A stretch of 64,000 nucleotides of DNA from the NCBI RefSeq assembly GCF_000412675.1, contig NC_021505.1, positions 1,606,501-1,670,500 on the forward strand, read 5' to 3'. The position numbers and the translations under genes are program-made. This DNA comes from Pseudomonas putida NBRC 14164. GTDB taxonomy: Bacteria; Pseudomonadota; Gammaproteobacteria; Pseudomonadales; Pseudomonadaceae. Shown here in pieces: positions 61,502 through 64,000 of the stretch (position 1 is its first letter; each line of letters begins with the position of its first letter). A model generated the notes under the pieces. That model was not told where the DNA came from. It saw only the letters and a program-made list of their open reading frames with translations, and searched no databases.

Positions 61502-64000
61502 TCAGGGTTTGCCCCAGGAATGGTAGTTGCCGATGGTTGCCACACTACCCAGTGCCTGGTCGTTGTTGCGCGCCTGGGCAATGGGGATGGCCAGGTTTTC
61601 CGTGAGGGCGCGATAAGTGGTCTGCGGAATCGACTCCAGCTTGCTGAGTTGCCGCAGGAACTGCAGCCTGGGTAGATGCCGCGCAACTACATCGTTGAGC
61701 AAGCCAGGCCCGGTCATCCTGCTCAATTCCCTGGCGTAGGCTGCGTAACCGTGGGTGCCTGCCAGCGGCCTGATGTCGTAGAACGATAGATTGCTGCGGT
61801 AGCGTGCGTCCATCTCTGCAGAAATTGCGCGCAGGGTCGGGTTGTTGGCATGGCTGCCGATCATGTTGCTGTTGTAGTCACAATGCATGCCCAGCAGCTC
61901 GTTGTTCACCGGGCTGCCGAGGACCAGGCCATCAGGCGTGGTTTTCAAGGCTACCGAGCTGATCATGGCGAAGCTGTCGGGGTTGTCTTCGAAGCTGCGC
62001 AGCGTGTCGTCGACGTCCATGTAGATTCCGCCCTCCGAATGGAGTAACGGGTAGCGCAGTACGTCGGAGGCCGACGAGAAGTTTGCCCCGTTACTGTCCA
62101 GTGCCTGGCGGTACTGATGGTAGTAGTCGGTTTGCTCGAAGGCCGCGTAGAAGGGCTGCTCTTCCAGGGTTTTGATCTGAACGTTCGAAGCAGCGGTCAG
62201 CTTGGCGCGGTTTTTCATGAAAGCTTTAGGGTTGGACTTCGACAGGTAGAACTCATAGGTAAAGCCCGTACCCTCAAGGCGTTTTGCATTGCTCGTGATG
62301 TTCTCCACCAGCTCATCCGGGATGCTCTTGCCGCCGACCCAGATGCTGAGGATTTTCTTGGGCAGTGGGGTTACTTCCGAGCTGTTGACCACAGGCACGC
62401 TGAGCGGCAGTTGCAGGTCGACGTCCAGGTTACGTAGCGTGTACATGCGCATTGCATCGCTGGCGCCACGCGTGGCCGGGTTGACCTGGTACAGGTCGCG
62501 CGTGCCCGCGTTTACCTGGTAGTAATTCGGCAGGACTTCGTTGGCATCCTCCTGGAGGATGAAGGCATCGTTTTCAGTGTCATACAGTACCTGGACTTCG
62601 TTGCCGTCCTTGAGCGCCAGCAGCGGGTTGGTACCCGTTGCCCGATTCAAGGGTCCCCTGGCAATCCGCGTGGTTTCCACAGGTGGCTCGGCTGGCACGA
62701 AAAAGTCTGCCAGTATTTCTTCAGGTAGCCGGGGAGGGCTGTTGGGCCCCAGCGGGTAGCCCCATTGATCGTTAAGACGCGTGGGCAGGACGAAGCGCGA
62801 GCTTTTGCCTGGGAACAGCATTCGCAGGCCGTCTGCAGGGAGCAAGGCCAGTGGGGCGGCATTAAGCAGGCCGAAGGCGATGTTGCTCACACCAGCGTCC
62901 TTGTCTGCAAGGGTCTTGCCGTTGATCGCCTGATCGAGCCCCAGGCCAAATTGCGCGACACCGCCGGCTGCCAGCAGCGGGATCAGCTCGGGAACCACCA
63001 GCGCCAGTGGTGCCAGCAGGTTGATCGACGCCACCAGGTAGCCGCGCCAGCGAGCCTTGGTCACCTGCGCATCGCTGGTGATGATGAAATCGGCATCGGC
63101 ATAGCTGCGCTCGCGCTGGCGTTGGGTGAGGGCTGTGAACAGATCACCTGCGAGCAACGGGCTGTAGTGGCCGGCCTTGTAGTTGATGTACTCGCGGGGG
63201 GGCCAGGGGCCGTCGACGGTGAAGCCTGCGCGGTTGGGCGATCGGTGGTGAAAACCGGGGTAGGCGCCAAGGCCCGCCAGCGCGGTATCCAGCCCACTGA
63301 AGTCCAGGCCATCGGGGGTGTCGGCCAGTTTGAAGTACTGGCGCAGGCGCAGGCGTTTTTCGTCGTCGCGGCACTGTTCGGCGAACCAGTCTTGCATGGC
63401 AGCCATACCGTCGAACTCATGCAAGGGCGATGCATTGCCTGGCAGGTACAGCAGTACTTTTGGCTGTGCCTCGTCTGTGATGCAGATCAGGTCGGTGGCT
63501 GCGTAGCCGTATACGTTCAAAGGCCTTGCCTGCAAACCGGGTGCTTTTGCCATCAGCCCCGCCACTTGCCACGCCATCTGGCGACCTGCATCGCTCAACG
63601 AGCCTTCCTGGACCTGCTTGTTGCAGGCGGCCATGAAGCTGATCTGCATTGACTGCCGGTGGGTTTGCTCAGCCTGTTGCCAGTAATTGTCGAGCATGCC
63701 CACGAAGCGGGTGTGAAAGTCCAGGTCCCAGATGAACTGCTGCATGGCCTCGACGTCGACCGGCAGGTGTGTGCTGCTGTCGTAGCGGGCCGGGGTCGTA
63801 CGCCGGAACAGGCCGTTGAAAACCGAGAAGCGGGCGCTGTTGTCAAACACCCCAGGTTCGGGCAGGCGCTCGACGATGGTCAGCGGGCCATCTGGCAACG
63901 TGCCTGCCCAGTGGCCAGGGAGCAACTGGCCGATCAGGTTCTTGGCTGTTTCACCCTGCCAGTCTGAAAGCGTCGCTTGGGTAAGTGAAAGGCGCTGGAC
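61502..64000 (-). CDS. Toxin-like protein with C-terminal DxD glycosyltransferase domain (5' end outside window)
   Basis: The frame runs open to the window edge (64000), so the start is missing and at least 832 residues are visible; a TTG at 63925 is in frame but is unlikely to be the true start. The N-terminal part resembles the DUF6543/dermonecrotic toxin-like regions of large Pseudomonas proteins (for example GFTVDGPWPPREYINYKAGHYSPLL); a hydrophobic stretch is LLAPLALVVPELIPLLAAGGV. The C-terminal 280 residues look like a TcdA/TcdB- or OCH1-type sugar transferase: KILSIWVGGKSIPDELVENI, SASDVLRYPLLHSEGGIYMD then VDD, giving the DxD motif near 62013-62030. Convergent with the DUF2802 gene. 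It may be an effector glucosylating host or competitor proteins; this is inferred. Confidence 0.75.
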   Translation of the reverse strand, partial: VQRLSLTQATLSDWQGETAKNLIGQLLPGHWAGTLPDGPLTIVERLPEPGVFDNSARFSVFNGLFRRTTPARYDSSTHLPVDVEAMQQFIWDLDFHTRFVGMLDNYWQQAEQTHRQSMQISFMAACNKQVQEGSLSDAGRQMAWQVAGLMAKAPGLQARPLNVYGYAATDLICITDEAQPKVLLYLPGNASPLHEFDGMAAMQDWFAEQCRDDEKRLRLRQYFKLADTPDGLDFSGLDTALAGLGAYPGFHHRSPNRAGFTVDGPWPPREYINYKAGHYSPLLAGDLFTALTQRQRERSYADADFIITSDAQVTKARWRGYLVASINLLAPLALVVPELIPLLAAGGVAQFGLGLDQAINGKTLADKDAGVSNIAFGLLNAAPLALLPADGLRMLFPGKSSRFVLPTRLNDQWGYPLGPNSPPRLPEEILADFFVPAEPPVETTRIARGPLNRATGTNPLLALKDGNEVQVLYDTENDAFILQEDANEVLPNYYQVNAGTRDLYQVNPATRGASDAMRMYTLRNLDVDLQLPLSVPVVNSSEVTPLPKKILSIWVGGKSIPDELVENITSNAKRLEGTGFTYEFYLSKSNPKAFMKNRAKLTAASNVQIKTLEEQPFYAAFEQTDYYHQYRQALDSNGANFSSASDVLRYPLLHSEGGIYMDVDDTLRSFEDNPDSFAMISSVALKTTPDGLVLGSPVNNELLGMHCDYNSNMIGSHANNPTLRAISAEMDARYRSNLSFYDIRPLAGTHGYAAYARELSRMTGPGLLNDVVARHLPRLQFLRQLSKLESIPQTTYRALTENLAIPIAQARNNDQALGSVATIGNYHSWGKP

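Noticed and set aside
1..64000. tRNA, rRNA, CRISPR arrays, integrases and insertion sequences.
   Set aside because: I looked for these at the island edges and elsewhere and saw none; the only repeats are REP-type palindromes, so no mobile-element cause for the island can be shown.

Overview
The window reads as a chromosomal segment of a fluorescent pseudomonad of the Pseudomonas putida group. It is GC-rich, its flagellar gene order matches Pseudomonas (flgKL, fliC, flaG, fliDST, fleQ, fleSR, fliEFGHIJ, fliK, fliLMNOPQR, flhBAF, fleN, fliA, che/mot), and it carries many P. putida-type REP palindromes (cores such as GCGGGTAAACCCGC next to CTCCCACAG). Almost everything is on the + strand; the exception is the last gene.

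Layout. 1-7522: the filament end of the flagellum: 3' end of flgK, flgL, a FabH-like ketoacyl synthase, flagellin fliC, flaG, cap fliD, chaperones fliS and a FliT-like protein. 7691-9166: fleQ, the master sigma-54 activator. 9501-28575: a 19-kb surface-glycan island inserted between fleQ and fleSR. Its first part makes a CDP-sugar (rfbF, rfbG, rfbH) and then encodes a NeuB-like PEP-condensing enzyme fused to a cupin, a TPP-dependent acetolactate-synthase-like enzyme, a HAD phosphatase, a C-methyltransferase-like protein and an SDR. Its second part encodes a pyruvyl transferase-like protein, a second C-methyltransferase-like protein, an FkbM methyltransferase, a GT2 glycosyltransferase and a 1620-residue multidomain glycosyltransferase. 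These genes overlap or nearly abut (ATGA junctions), and a good sigma-54 promoter match lies just upstream of rfbF. 28787-37492: fleSR, then basal body, switch and export ATPase genes fliEFGHIJ. 37616-40017: an HsbA/HsbR/HptB phosphorelay. 40090-49276: fliK, fliLMNOPQR, flhB and flhA. 49288-52265: flhF, fleN and fliA, which control flagellar position, number and late genes. 52374-61416: cheYZAB, motCD, ParC- and ParP-like polar chemotaxis factors, cheW and a DUF2802 protein. 61502-64000 (minus strand): the C-terminal part of a large toxin-like protein ending in a DxD glycosyltransferase domain.

How it fits together. The regulatory tiers can be read from the sequence: a sigma-70-like site before fleQ; sigma-54 (-24/-12) sites before fleS, fliE, fliK, fliL, flhA and the glycan island; and FliA (sigma-28) sites before fliC and fliS. 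The island position and its sigma-54 site suggest that it decorates flagellin with an unusual branched, CDP-activated sugar. That is inference: the glycan target and the sugar structure cannot be read from DNA. The branched-sugar pathway and the minus-strand glycosyltransferase toxin are the parts most worth following up.
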